Under the pieces are notes generated by a model. That model was not told where the DNA came from. It worked only from the letters and a program-made list of their open reading frames with translations, and did no database searches. The position numbers were made by a program, and so were the translations under genes. Source: BOG-994 sp049514215 (GTDB lineage Bacteria > Pseudomonadota > Gammaproteobacteria > Burkholderiales > Burkholderiaceae_D). Taken from it: a DNA stretch of 64,000 nt. Positions within the stretch are counted from its first letter, which is position 1, and each line of letters begins with the position of its first letter. This document shows positions 1-8,509 of this stretch, one piece after another. Where the stretch lies: assembly GCA_049514215.1 (NCBI GenBank), contig JBEKVI010000002.1, positions 1-64,000 of the forward strand, read 5' to 3'.

Positions 1-398
1 GGGTGCTCGATTCCATGGGAGACCCGACTTTGGGTGTGATCACCGCTTTTCATTATTCGGCAGCCCATGACTCCGCAGAGAACAAGGCGTTCTTGAAGGC
101 GTACGCCGCGGTCGCGGGGGACAAGCGCCCGAATTTCATGGCTGTTGCCGGCTATGACGGGATGGCGGCGATCTTCGACGCACTAAGAAAGACCGGCGGA
201 GACTCCGACGGCGAGAAGATTCTCGCGGCACTAAAGGGTTGGAAGCATTTGAGCCCGCGTGGTCCCATCGAGATCGACCCCGAGACGCGCGACATCATCC
301 AGACGGTCTATATCCGCCGCGTTGAACGACGCGACGGTCACCTCTACAACATCGAGTTCGACCAGTTTCCCGCAGTCCGGGATCCCGGCAAGCCGTGA
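1..398 (+). CDS. Branched-chain amino acid ABC transporter substrate-binding protein, C-terminal part
   Basis: This is the 3' end of a gene that begins before the window; about 130 residues are visible. They resemble the C-terminal lobe of LivK-type periplasmic binding proteins (type I fold): a run of the kind FLKAYAAV, an AGYDGMAAIFDAL helix, then ILAALKGWKHLSPRGPIEI and a DIIQTVYIRRVE strand. The family binds leucine, isoleucine, valine or other amino acids and small amides in the periplasm and hands them to the membrane permease. The permease and ATPase genes follow directly and co-directionally, which supports the call. The ligand cannot be read from the fragment. Confidence 0.85.
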   Translation, partial: VLDSMGDPTLGVITAFHYSAAHDSAENKAFLKAYAAVAGDKRPNFMAVAGYDGMAAIFDALRKTGGDSDGEKILAALKGWKHLSPRGPIEIDPETRDIIQTVYIRRVERRDGHLYNIEFDQFPAVRDPGKP

Positions 399-429
399 GT
401 GTGGCACCACCGATGCCTAAGGGGGAGGG

Positions 430-1302
430 GTGCCTTTGGCCAACCTAGCGGGCGTCCTGTTTGACGGCATCGCTTATGGCAGCCTGCTGTTTCTCATCAG
501 CCTTGGCCTTTCCGTCACCCTGGGATTGATGAACTTCGTCAATCTCGCCCATGGCGCTTTCGCGATGCTGGGCGGCTATGTCTGCGTGACGCTCATGCTG
601 CGCGCGCAGATCCCTTTTCTTTTCTGTCTGCCCTTGGCTTTCGTGGCCAGCGCGCTGGCCGGAATCGCCCTCGAGCGCACGCTTTATCGGCGGCTCTATC
701 AGGCAAGCCACCTTGATCAGGTGCTCTTTAGCATTGGTTTGACCTTCATGGCGAGCGCTGCGGCAACGTACGTGTTCGGATCCGGCCAGCAACCCGTCAC
801 CCTGCCGGCCTGGCTGCTCGGCCAGGTGCATCTGGGACGACTGGAATTGGGCGCCTACCGCCTGTTTCTCATCGCAGTCGTCCTGATCATCACCCTCGCA
901 CTCGGAGCGCTACTCACGTACAGCCGATTCGGCGCACAAATTCGCGCATCTGTCGACAATCAGGTCGCAGCCAGCGGACTTGGGATCAATGTCGAACGCG
1001 TCTTCATGTTGACCTTTGCGCTTGGTTCCGGATTGGCCGGCTTGGGCGGGGGGCTCGGGATCGACGTACTCGGCCTGGATCCCAGCTTTCCGATCAAATA
1101 CATGGTCTATTTCCTTTTGGTGGTCGCCGTGGGCGGGGCGGGGACCATCCGTGGCCCGCTCGTGGCTGCCCTCGCCCTGGGGGTGTTTGACGTGGCCGGC
1201 AAGTACTACCTGCCCCAGATCGGCGCCTTCGTGATCTATGGGCTCATGGTGGTCTCACTGATTTTCTGGCCCCATGGGCTGTACCGAAAGCGGGGCACGT
1301 GA
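430..1302 (+). CDS. livH: Branched-chain amino acid ABC transporter permease, LivH type
   Basis: An integral inner-membrane permease of about 290 residues with roughly eight hydrophobic segments, matching the usual LivH length. It would form the import channel as a heterodimer with the next gene product. The motif GLSVTLGLMNFVNLAHGAF near residues 25-45 is typical of the family, as is the GGAGTIRGPLVAALALG stretch near the C-terminus. A GTG at 430 is the longest start. A TTG at 436 is better spaced from the purine-rich GGGGGAGG at 421-429, so the true N-terminus may be two residues shorter. The stop overlaps the start of the next permease gene, implying coupling. Confidence 0.9.
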   Translation: MPLANLAGVLFDGIAYGSLLFLISLGLSVTLGLMNFVNLAHGAFAMLGGYVCVTLMLRAQIPFLFCLPLAFVASALAGIALERTLYRRLYQASHLDQVLFSIGLTFMASAAATYVFGSGQQPVTLPAWLLGQVHLGRLELGAYRLFLIAVVLIITLALGALLTYSRFGAQIRASVDNQVAASGLGINVERVFMLTFALGSGLAGLGGGLGIDVLGLDPSFPIKYMVYFLLVVAVGGAGTIRGPLVAALALGVFDVAGKYYLPQIGAFVIYGLMVVSLIFWPHGLYRKRGT

Positions 1303-2291
1303 ATCGCGCTGGCGGCCGCGCACGGGCGGCATCCGGGCTCACGGGCCTTGAGTGGAGTCCGACTGAAATCGCTTTCTGGGGGAGCCTTTGTGCTGCGGCC
1401 TTGGTGTTTCCCCATTACTTGGTCCTGGGCAGCCAGATTCTCATCGTCGGTCTGCTTGCGCTCTCCCTCGATCTGATTCTGGGTTACGCGGGAATCGTCT
1501 CCTTGGGGCACGCCGCGTATTTCGGCCTTGGCGCCTACACCGCGGGTCTTTTGGCCTCGCATGGATGGGGCGAACCGCTGAGCGCACTCCTTGCCGCGGG
1601 GGTCGTGGCCGCAGCGGTGGGATTTCCGATCAGCTTTCTCGTGGTTCGCGGGGGAGATCTGTCGCGTCTTATGGTCACCCTGGGAATCGGGCTCATGCTC
1701 TTTGAAGCGGCGAACAAGGCGGCTGCCGTCACGGGGGGCGTCGACGGTCTCTCGGGGATCGAGATGTGGAAGCTTCTGGGCCTTTTCTCCTTCGACATCG
1801 AAGGCCGCGTCGCCTATGCGTATTGCCTGGTGATCACGCTCCTACTTTTCGTGGTGTTGCGCCATCTCACACGCTCGCCATTCGGTCTGTCTCTTCGAGG
1901 CATCCGAGAAAATCCCAAGCGCATGCCGGCCCTAGGCGCGCCGGTACGTGCGCGCCAGGTCGCGGTATTCACGGTGAGTGCGGCCGTGGCCGGCATTGCG
2001 GGCGCCTTATTGACCCAGACGACGCAGTTCGTGGGCCTCGATACGCTCGGATTTTCGCGTTCGGCCGAGCTACTCATCATCCTGGTTCTTGGGGGAACGG
2101 GTCGTCTTTATGGCGCGCTCGTGGGTGCTGCGGTCTATATGATCGCGCAGGACTATCTGTCAGGCTTAAATCCCGTCTACTGGCAGTTCTGGATCGGCTT
2201 GTTACTCATCGTCGTCGTACTCGTCGGACGTGGCGGGATCATGGGCGTGCTCGAGCGGGCCTGGGAACGCCTGGATCGGAAGACTCCGTGA
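1299..2291 (+). CDS. livM: Branched-chain amino acid ABC transporter permease, LivM type
   Basis: The second inner-membrane permease of the importer, 330 residues with about nine hydrophobic helices, as is usual for LivM. The diagnostic LSLDLILGYAGIVSLGHAA stretch lies around residues 55-75, and a GLSLRGIRENPKRMPALG loop around 197-215 matches the cytoplasmic coupling region that contacts the ATPases. It starts with GTG in a four-base GTGA overlap with livH and ends in an identical overlap with livG, so livH, livM and livG form one tightly coupled transcript. Confidence 0.9.
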   Translation: MNRAGGRARAASGLTGLEWSPTEIAFWGSLCAAALVFPHYLVLGSQILIVGLLALSLDLILGYAGIVSLGHAAYFGLGAYTAGLLASHGWGEPLSALLAAGVVAAAVGFPISFLVVRGGDLSRLMVTLGIGLMLFEAANKAAAVTGGVDGLSGIEMWKLLGLFSFDIEGRVAYAYCLVITLLLFVVLRHLTRSPFGLSLRGIRENPKRMPALGAPVRARQVAVFTVSAAVAGIAGALLTQTTQFVGLDTLGFSRSAELLIILVLGGTGRLYGALVGAAVYMIAQDYLSGLNPVYWQFWIGLLLIVVVLVGRGGIMGVLERAWERLDRKTP

Positions 2292-3040
2292 GCCTCGCGC
2301 TACGCACCGAGAGCCTGAGCAAAGTCTGGGGCGGCTTCGTGGCCAACAGTGCGATCGAATTCCAGCTTCAGCGTGGAGCCCGTCATGCCTTGATTGGCCC
2401 CAATGGTGCCGGCAAGACGACCTTCATCAATCTGCTTTCAGGTGCCCTGAAAGCCTCCTCCGGAGAAGTCTATCTGGCAGAGGAGAGAATCACGGCGCTT
2501 TCACAGCACGTGCGCGTCAAGCGCGGACTGACGAGAACGTTTCAGATCAATTCCCTTTTCGGACGTCTCACAGTGCTCGAATCGACCCTGCTTGCAGTCT
2601 TTGAACGAAGCGGCTCGGCTCAGCACTGGTGGCGCGCGGTTCGCGGTCATGGCGTTGAGATCGCCGAGGCCCGCGCGCTCCTCGCGCAGCTCAGGCTCGA
2701 AGATGTGGCTACCGAGTACACCGCGTCTTTGCCCTATGGGAAACAGCGTCTGCTTGAAATCGTCCTTGCGCTCGCGACGCAACCCAAGATCCTGTTATTG
2801 GACGAGCCTGCCGCCGGAATTCCGCGTGCGGAAAGCCGCGAGCTCTTCGAGGTCCTTGCCGGCCTTCCGAAAGACGTCACGATCCTGCTCATCGAGCACG
2901 ATATGGACCTGGTTTTCAAATTTGCTCAGCGGATTACGGTACTGGTGGGCGGCCGCGTGCTGGTCGAGGGCACTCCCGAGGAGATCGCCGGCGACGCCCG
3001 CGTGCGCGAGGTGTATCTGGGTGAGGGCGAGGATGGTTGA
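2288..3040 (+). CDS. livG: Branched-chain amino acid ABC transporter ATP-binding protein, LivG type
   Basis: A cytoplasmic ABC ATPase of 250 residues that powers the importer. Walker A is GPNGAGKT at residues 37-44, the signature region is the degenerate LPYGKQR typical of LivG, and Walker B with the catalytic Glu is ILLLDEPAAG. The reading frame is open far upstream inside livM, but homology begins at GTG 2288, which overlaps the livM stop by four bases. I therefore chose it over the longer frame. The C-terminal end overlaps the start of livF. Confidence 0.9.
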   Translation: MSLALRTESLSKVWGGFVANSAIEFQLQRGARHALIGPNGAGKTTFINLLSGALKASSGEVYLAEERITALSQHVRVKRGLTRTFQINSLFGRLTVLESTLLAVFERSGSAQHWWRAVRGHGVEIAEARALLAQLRLEDVATEYTASLPYGKQRLLEIVLALATQPKILLLDEPAAGIPRAESRELFEVLAGLPKDVTILLIEHDMDLVFKFAQRITVLVGGRVLVEGTPEEIAGDARVREVYLGEGEDG

Positions 3041-3734
3041 ACTGCTCAGACTCGAGCGAGTGAGCGCAGGCTATGGCGAGGCGGTGGTGCTCGAGGACAT
3101 TTCGCTTCAAATCGGGCAGGGAGACAGCCTTGCCCTTCTCGGACGCAACGGCGTGGGAAAGACGACCTTGCTCATCACGCTTATGGGCTTTACGCGACTG
3201 CACTCGGGCGCCCTCTACTGGCAGGGCCGCGAGATGTCCCGGTTGGCCACGTACCGACGCGTGGCGCAAGGCCTGGGGTGGGTGCCCCAGGAGCGTCTGG
3301 TTTTCCCGTCGCTGACGGTTGCCGAACACCTGAAGGCCGTCGCGCGGTCCGGTCCGTGGGGCCCGGAGCACGTATTCGAGATCTTTCCACGCCTGGCCGA
3401 GCGCCGCGAAAATTTTGGAAACCAGCTCTCAGGAGGCGAACAGCAGATGCTCGCGATCGGCCGTGCTCTCGTGACCAATCCCAAACTCCTGCTCCTTGAT
3501 GAACCGATGGAAGGTCTTGCGCCGCTGATCGTCTTGGAGTTGACGCGCGCCATCCGTACGCTCGTAGCCGAGGGCGAGCTTGCGATCATCGTGGTCGAAC
3601 AGCACGCCAAGCTGGCCTTGGCCTTAACGCGTCGTGCTCTTGTTCTGGACCGGGGCCGCGTTGTCTTTGAGGGGGCAAGCGAGGCCCTGGCCCGGGATCC
3701 GGACCGCCTCCATCAGCTCGTTGCGGTCGCCTAG
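3033..3734 (+). CDS. livF: Branched-chain amino acid ABC transporter ATP-binding protein, LivF type
   Basis: The second ABC ATPase of the importer, 233 residues, the normal LivF length. It has Walker A GRNGVGKT, signature LSGGEQQ, and Walker B LLLLDEPMEGL followed by an H-loop in VVEQHAK. The ATG at 3033 lies inside the last codons of livG (8-base overlap) and follows GAGGGCGAGG, a good ribosome binding site. Upstream sequence in the same frame is livG read out of frame. This closes the five-gene liv operon; the spacer to surE is about 170 bases. Confidence 0.9.
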   Translation: MVELLRLERVSAGYGEAVVLEDISLQIGQGDSLALLGRNGVGKTTLLITLMGFTRLHSGALYWQGREMSRLATYRRVAQGLGWVPQERLVFPSLTVAEHLKAVARSGPWGPEHVFEIFPRLAERRENFGNQLSGGEQQMLAIGRALVTNPKLLLLDEPMEGLAPLIVLELTRAIRTLVAEGELAIIVVEQHAKLALALTRRALVLDRGRVVFEGASEALARDPDRLHQLVAVA

Positions 3735-3903
3735 GGCAAAGACGAACAGACAAGCCCCAAGACCGGTTTTAAAAGCGCCGCGGAAAGCCGTATCCTTGCA
3801 GGGTTCGGCCGGTCCCTTTTTAGGGAGTGGTGCTCTCGAGGAGCGAAGTTGCGAGCGGGTGTGCGGTCGCTATCGGCCTAGTGCGGGCATCGGGAGAACC
3901 GGC

Positions 3904-4647
3904 GTGAGAATTCTGGTCAGTAATGATGACGGCTACTTCTCGCCAGGCATCGAGGCGCTTGCGCAGGCGCTCGCCGGCTTTGGAGAAGTGGTGGTGGTCG
4001 CGCCCGAGCAGAACCGCAGCGGGGCATCGAATTCGCTGACGCTGGATCGGCCGCTTTCGGTCTCGCGCGCAGCCAACGGGTTCTACTACATCAACGGCAC
4101 GCCGACGGACTGTGTGCACATTGCACTCACCGGATTGCTTGAGCACCGCCCCGACCTCGTCGTCTCCGGGATCAACCATGGTCAGAACATGGGAGACGAC
4201 ACCATCTATTCCGGTACCGTGGCTGCTGCCATGGAGGGGTTTCTGTTCGGAGTGTCTTCGATCGCCTTTTCTCTGGTGGATAAGGAGACGGCCCACCTGG
4301 CCTCGGCGGCCCGCATCGCCCAGGAGATCGTCGCACGCCACGTGCAGTCGCCTCTGGCCCCACTTTTCCTGCTGAATGTGAACATTCCCAGTCTTCCCTA
4401 CGAGACGATGGGTCCTATCGTGGGTACCCGCTTGGGCAAGCGCCATGAGTCCGAGCCGGTGTTTGCCACGACCAATCCGCGCGGCGACAAAATGTATTGG
4501 ATTGGAGCCGCGGGCAGCGCCCGTGACGCGGGCCCGGGCACGGACTTTCACGCGCTCGCACACGGCCAGGTCTCCGTCACACCGTTACAGATCGACCTCA
4601 CGCACAATGCGCTGCTTTCGGATTTGGTCAGCTGGCTAAAGCCATGA
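3904..4647 (+). CDS. surE: 5'/3'-nucleotidase SurE
   Basis: A survival protein and metal-dependent nucleoside monophosphate phosphatase of 247 residues, the usual length. The N-terminus VRILVSNDDGYFSPGI carries the two catalytic-site aspartates (SNDDG). RSGASNSLT supplies the metal-binding Asn and Ser, and SGINHGQNMGDD is the second conserved block. The frame stays open about 270 bases upstream, but the conserved N-terminus begins exactly at the GTG at 3904. The stop overlaps pcm by four bases (ATGA). SurE, Pcm, NlpD and RpoS are a classic stationary-phase cluster in proteobacteria. Confidence 0.95.
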   Translation: MRILVSNDDGYFSPGIEALAQALAGFGEVVVVAPEQNRSGASNSLTLDRPLSVSRAANGFYYINGTPTDCVHIALTGLLEHRPDLVVSGINHGQNMGDDTIYSGTVAAAMEGFLFGVSSIAFSLVDKETAHLASAARIAQEIVARHVQSPLAPLFLLNVNIPSLPYETMGPIVGTRLGKRHESEPVFATTNPRGDKMYWIGAAGSARDAGPGTDFHALAHGQVSVTPLQIDLTHNALLSDLVSWLKP

Positions 4648-5402
4648 CACGCACGCCTCGCAAGGGTTGGATGGTCGAGCTTGCCGCTGGGGATTCAAGC
4701 AGGCGCAAACCCGGTCGTGACCGCAAGACGGCGGACCCAGAAAAAAAAGAGGTCAAGGAAGGTCTTGGACTGACCTCGGTGCGCTTGCGCGAGCGCATGG
4801 TCGAGCGGCTCAGGATCTCCGGGATTCGAGACGAACGGGTCCTTGCGGCCATGCAACGCATTCCGCGCCATGCGTTCGTCGATCAGGGGCTCGCGAGTCG
4901 AGCCTACGAGGATACCGCTCTTCCCATCGGCTATGAGCAGACCATCTCCCAGCCGTATATCGTGGCGCGCATGACCGAGGCGCTGGGCACAGCACTGGAC
5001 GGTGAGCGGGTGCTCGAGGTTGGCACCGGCTGCGGCTATCAGGCCGCGATTCTGGCCTGCGTCGCGCGCGAAGTGTACTCGGTGGAACGGATTCGCGGCT
5101 TGCACGAGCGTTCGCGTCTTCATTTGCGTCCCTTAAGGCTTGCCAACCTGCGTCTGATTTATGGTGACGGCCTGAAAGGCGTGCCCGAAGCGGCACCATT
5201 TGACGGGATGCTCATTGCTGCGGCCGCGCCTGATCTTCCGCGGGCGCTGCTCGAACAATTGCGCGTCGGTGGCGTCGCGATCGCCCCCCTGGGCCAGGAG
5301 CGGCAATCCCTGTGGCGCATCGTTCGCACCTCGGAAACAAATTTCTCCCGCGAATTGTTAGCCGAAGTGCGCTTTGTGTCGCTGCTTGCAGGTATCGTCT
5401 AG
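4644..5402 (+). CDS. pcm: Protein-L-isoaspartate O-methyltransferase
   Basis: Repairs damaged proteins by methylating isoaspartyl residues with S-adenosylmethionine in the cytoplasm. The 252-residue protein has the family block GYEQTISQPYIVARM, then SAM motif I as VLEVGTGCGYQAAIL, and DGMLIAAAAPDLP as the post-motif. About 35 charged N-terminal residues before the catalytic domain (rich in Lys, Arg and Glu) make it somewhat longer than the E. coli enzyme (208 residues). It is translationally coupled to surE. Confidence 0.92.
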   Translation: MTRTPRKGWMVELAAGDSSRRKPGRDRKTADPEKKEVKEGLGLTSVRLRERMVERLRISGIRDERVLAAMQRIPRHAFVDQGLASRAYEDTALPIGYEQTISQPYIVARMTEALGTALDGERVLEVGTGCGYQAAILACVAREVYSVERIRGLHERSRLHLRPLRLANLRLIYGDGLKGVPEAAPFDGMLIAAAAPDLPRALLEQLRVGGVAIAPLGQERQSLWRIVRTSETNFSRELLAEVRFVSLLAGIV

Positions 5403-5526
5403 GCTGTTCCGCGAACAGAGCGGTCTTCGGCTGTCTCGCTGTCACTTTTTCGTTTGCGTTTGTGCGTTACACTTGCCCCGAGACGCGTTCTCGTCCCCGA
5501 TCTTCTCGCCTCACATTATCCTCACC

Positions 5527-6561
5527 ATGTTTGGAGTCTTCGCCCGTCCCGTCTGGGGCGTCACTGTTGCGCTCGGTCTTGTCGCGTTGCTGTCGGGATG
5601 TGCGAGCAATGGCAATCTCGCCCCGGTCACCGATCGTTCCCCGAATCCCGCCGCTCGAAGCGAGCCGCAGCCGGCGCCCCCCGTCCTACCCGAAACGCCA
5701 CCGCCATCCCCACCGGTGCCGACCTATACGGTCAAACCGGGCGACACGATCTTTAGCATCGGTCAAAGGACGAACCAGGATTATCGTCAACTCGCGGCAT
5801 GGAACAACCTCGATGCGAGCTTCCACCTGCAGGTTGGGCAGACGTTGCGACTCGGGCCGCCTGATCTCGCTTCGGGCGACACCGTAGCGCAAGCGACACC
5901 GGTGGGAAGCAGCACGGTCGAGCAGCGTGCGCTGGGCGCAAGCGCGGCCTCCGATGCGGGTATGCCAGGCTCGCCAAGTCCTCCGCCGCCGGGAAATGCG
6001 GGCGCAAACGCACCTCTGAAATCCGGCCCCTCGGGCGTGAAGAGACCCTATTCGGATGCGGCGCTCGCGGAACTTTCGCGGCCTGAGGGGCAAGCCGATT
6101 CGGGCACACCCCCAGCGCCGCCTGCGGTCGTGGCCATGGCCAATCCCAGCCCGGCACCTGCGCCAGATGCCGCTGCGCCGGCGGGCGACGAGGCGGCCAT
6201 TGGATGGATCTGGCCGGCTAAGGGCCCCCTGTTATCGCAGTTCAATGCACCGAAGAACAAGGGCATCGATATCGCAGGCAAGATGGGCGATCCGATTCTC
6301 GCCTCCGGAAGCGGAACGGTCATCTATGTCGGTCAGGGCCTTCGCGGTTTGGGCAATCTCGTTGTCGTCAAGCATACCGAAGGATTGATCTCGGTTTACG
6401 CGCACAATAGTAAGATCTTGGTGGCGAACAACCAGCCGGTCAAAAGGGGCGACCAAATTGCCGAAATGGGAAACTCCGAATCCGAGAAGATCGAGTTGCA
6501 CTTTGAGATTCGGCGTCAAGGCGAGCCCGTGGACCCACTGAAATATTTGCCGAGCCGTTGA
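5527..6561 (+). CDS. nlpD: NlpD-like lipoprotein with LysM and M23 (LytM) domains
   Basis: A cell-division lipoprotein that activates a periplasmic amidase. Residues 1-25 form a lipoprotein signal with lipobox LSGC. A proline-rich linker leads to a LysM peptidoglycan-binding domain (TYTVKPGDTIFSIGQ), a second low-complexity Pro/Ala linker, and a C-terminal LytM/M23 domain. The M23 zinc site is incomplete: the first His is replaced in the NKGIDI block, although YAHNS and LHFEIR remain. NlpD and EnvC are likewise degenerate and act as amidase activators rather than hydrolases. The ATG at 5527 is chosen because the signal peptide starts there. The stop overlaps rpoS (TGATG), and in relatives the main rpoS promoter lies inside nlpD. 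Confidence 0.9.
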   Translation: MFGVFARPVWGVTVALGLVALLSGCASNGNLAPVTDRSPNPAARSEPQPAPPVLPETPPPSPPVPTYTVKPGDTIFSIGQRTNQDYRQLAAWNNLDASFHLQVGQTLRLGPPDLASGDTVAQATPVGSSTVEQRALGASAASDAGMPGSPSPPPPGNAGANAPLKSGPSGVKRPYSDAALAELSRPEGQADSGTPPAPPAVVAMANPSPAPAPDAAAPAGDEAAIGWIWPAKGPLLSQFNAPKNKGIDIAGKMGDPILASGSGTVIYVGQGLRGLGNLVVVKHTEGLISVYAHNSKILVANNQPVKRGDQIAEMGNSESEKIELHFEIRRQGEPVDPLKYLPSR

Positions 6562-7613
6562 TGGCATCCCAAAGACCCTCTTCGCGCAAGGCTAGCCACC
6601 TCGAGGCCGAGACGGATGCTGAGCCCGCTGAAGGTGCGACCGAGACGGAAATGGATGGGCACGCCGCCAGCACCGACGGTGAAGCGCCACTGGGGATCCC
6701 CTTGGATGGTGCCGCGCCGGCTGAAGACAGCCCCGAGGCAGCCGAAGTCCCCGAGACCACGGAACTCGCAACCGACAGCATCCAGCACTATCTGCATGGC
6801 ATCGGCGCCAAGCCGCTCCTGACGCCAGCTGAGGAGCTCGCGACGGCAACGCTGGCCGCGCAGGGCGATTTTGCTGCGCGCCAGAAAATGATCGAGCACA
6901 ACCTAAGACTCGTCGTTAGCATTGCGAAGAATTATCTGAACCGGGGCGTGGCGCTGCTCGATCTTATCGAAGAGGGCAATCTCGGCCTCATCCATGCCCT
7001 GGAAAAGTTCGATCCCCAGCGCGGTTTTCGCTTCTCCACGTACGCGACCTGGTGGATTCGACAGGCTGTCGAGCGCGCCATCATCAGCCAGTCCCGTACC
7101 GTACGGCTTCCGGTGCATGTGGTGCGCGATTTGAACCAGGTGCTGCGCGCCAAGCGGCACCTGGAAGAAGCCGCCCGTGCCACGAGCGCGCGTTCGAGCG
7201 AAGTGACCACAGAGCAGATCGCGCATCTGCTCGGACGCACTCGTGAGGATGTCACCGATGTGCTGGCGCTCTCAGAACATACCGCGTCCCTCGATGCTCC
7301 GCTCGACTTCGACCCGACCCTTTCCTTGGGCGACACGCTCGCCGATACAGGTTCGGCAACCCCGGAATCGACTGCGCAGCACCACGAAGTCGAAATTCTC
7401 GTGGGCAGCTGGCTTGAGCGGCTTTCCGAAAAACAGCGTTTCGTCGTGGAGCGCCGCTTCGGGTTGAACAACCATGACACAGCGACCTTGGAGGATCTGG
7501 CCGACGAGCTGGGTCTGACTCGCGAGCGTGTGCGCCAGATCCAGCAGGAGGCACTCGTCAAACTGAAACGCACCCTCGTGACCCGGGGTGTAGGCAAGGA
7601 TGCTCTGCTCTAG
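6561..7613 (+). CDS. rpoS: RNA polymerase sigma factor RpoS
   Basis: The general stress and stationary-phase sigma factor, 350 residues, with an acidic variable N-terminus of about 70 residues. Region 1.2 starts at DSIQHYLHGIG. Region 2 is very well conserved (NLRLVVSIAKNYLNRGV, DLIEEGNLGLIHALEKFD, FSTYATWWIRQAVERAI). Region 3 is PVHVVRDLNQVLR, and region 4 with its helix-turn-helix is LEDLADELGLTRERVRQIQ near the C-terminus. RpoS is preferred over RpoD because of size, the missing long acidic region 1.1, and the position after nlpD. ATG 6561 overlaps the nlpD stop; a TTG three bases earlier is possible. Confidence 0.93.
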   Translation: MASQRPSSRKASHLEAETDAEPAEGATETEMDGHAASTDGEAPLGIPLDGAAPAEDSPEAAEVPETTELATDSIQHYLHGIGAKPLLTPAEELATATLAAQGDFAARQKMIEHNLRLVVSIAKNYLNRGVALLDLIEEGNLGLIHALEKFDPQRGFRFSTYATWWIRQAVERAIISQSRTVRLPVHVVRDLNQVLRAKRHLEEAARATSARSSEVTTEQIAHLLGRTREDVTDVLALSEHTASLDAPLDFDPTLSLGDTLADTGSATPESTAQHHEVEILVGSWLERLSEKQRFVVERRFGLNNHDTATLEDLADELGLTRERVRQIQQEALVKLKRTLVTRGVGKDALL

Positions 7614-7624
7614 GTGACGTTTCG

Positions 7625-8413
7625 ATGATTCCGGTTTTGGTATTCGATATCGAGACGGTGCCTGATGCCGCCGCTTTGCGCAGGCTCAATGGCTGGCCGG
7701 CCGAGCTTTCCGAGGCGGAGGTCGTCAAACGCGGCTTCGCCGAACGCCTCGAGAAAACCGGCCGGGAGTTCATGCCGCACCATTTGCAGCGTGTGGTGGC
7801 GATCTCCTGCGTCTTTCGCGATAGCGAAGGGCTTCGCATTCGCTCGCTCGGAAGTTTGGAGGACACCGAGGCCAAGCTGATCCAGGATTTCTATCGGACC
7901 ATCGAGAAGTATTCCCCGCAGCTCGTGTCCTGGAATGGCGGCGGATTCGATCTGCCCGTCCTGCATTACCGCAGTCTCCTTCACGGTCTTGTCGCACTGC
8001 GCTACTGGGAGCTTGGGGAAGACGACCGGGAATTCAAGTACAACAACTACATCAACCGCTACCACGCCCGGCACCTCGATCTCATGGACGTGCTCGCCTC
8101 TTATCAGAGTCGTGCTAATGCGCCACTCGATGATGTGGCCCGCCTGTGCGGTTTTCCGGGCAAGCTCGGCATGGACGGCAGTCAAGTCTGGGACGCGTAT
8201 TCGCGCGGCCAACTGGCCGAGATTCGCAACTATTGCGAGACCGACGTCCTCAATACCTGGCTCGTCTATTGCCGGTTTCAGCTGCTCAGAGGCGCGCTAA
8301 GCCACGAGGCCTATGCCGCGGAGGTCGCCCTGGCGCGTTCCACCCTGAGGGCTCTTCCCGAGCCCCACTGGAAGGAATTTCTTGCTGCCTGGGTCAGCGT
8401 TGACGAGCCCTGA
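7625..8413 (+). CDS. Predicted 3'-5' exonuclease, PolB-proofreading-like
   Basis: A DEDD-superfamily exonuclease of 262 residues matching the stand-alone DNA polymerase B exonuclease-like family (Pfam DNA_pol_B_exo2). ExoI is VFDIETVPD at residues 5-13, exoII is SWNGGGFDLPVL around residues 100-112, and exoIII contains NYCETDVLNTW near residue 206. All three carry the expected acidic residues. It starts 11 bases after rpoS and probably shares its transcript. The substrate is not known; a role in DNA or RNA end-trimming is inference. Confidence 0.85.
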   Translation: MIPVLVFDIETVPDAAALRRLNGWPAELSEAEVVKRGFAERLEKTGREFMPHHLQRVVAISCVFRDSEGLRIRSLGSLEDTEAKLIQDFYRTIEKYSPQLVSWNGGGFDLPVLHYRSLLHGLVALRYWELGEDDREFKYNNYINRYHARHLDLMDVLASYQSRANAPLDDVARLCGFPGKLGMDGSQVWDAYSRGQLAEIRNYCETDVLNTWLVYCRFQLLRGALSHEAYAAEVALARSTLRALPEPHWKEFLAAWVSVDEP

Positions 8414-8509
8414 GCCGATCTGCACGGGGGTGGCCTTAGCGATCGTTCCGCCGTCCGGTGCCGGTTGCGCCGGGCTCACACCCCTGCCCCCAGTCGGTGG
8501 GGTTGCGCG

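Noticed and set aside
445..831. Long antisense open frame within livH
   Set aside because: The plus-strand permease is strongly supported by family motifs; the antisense frame has the composition expected of a high-GC shadow frame.
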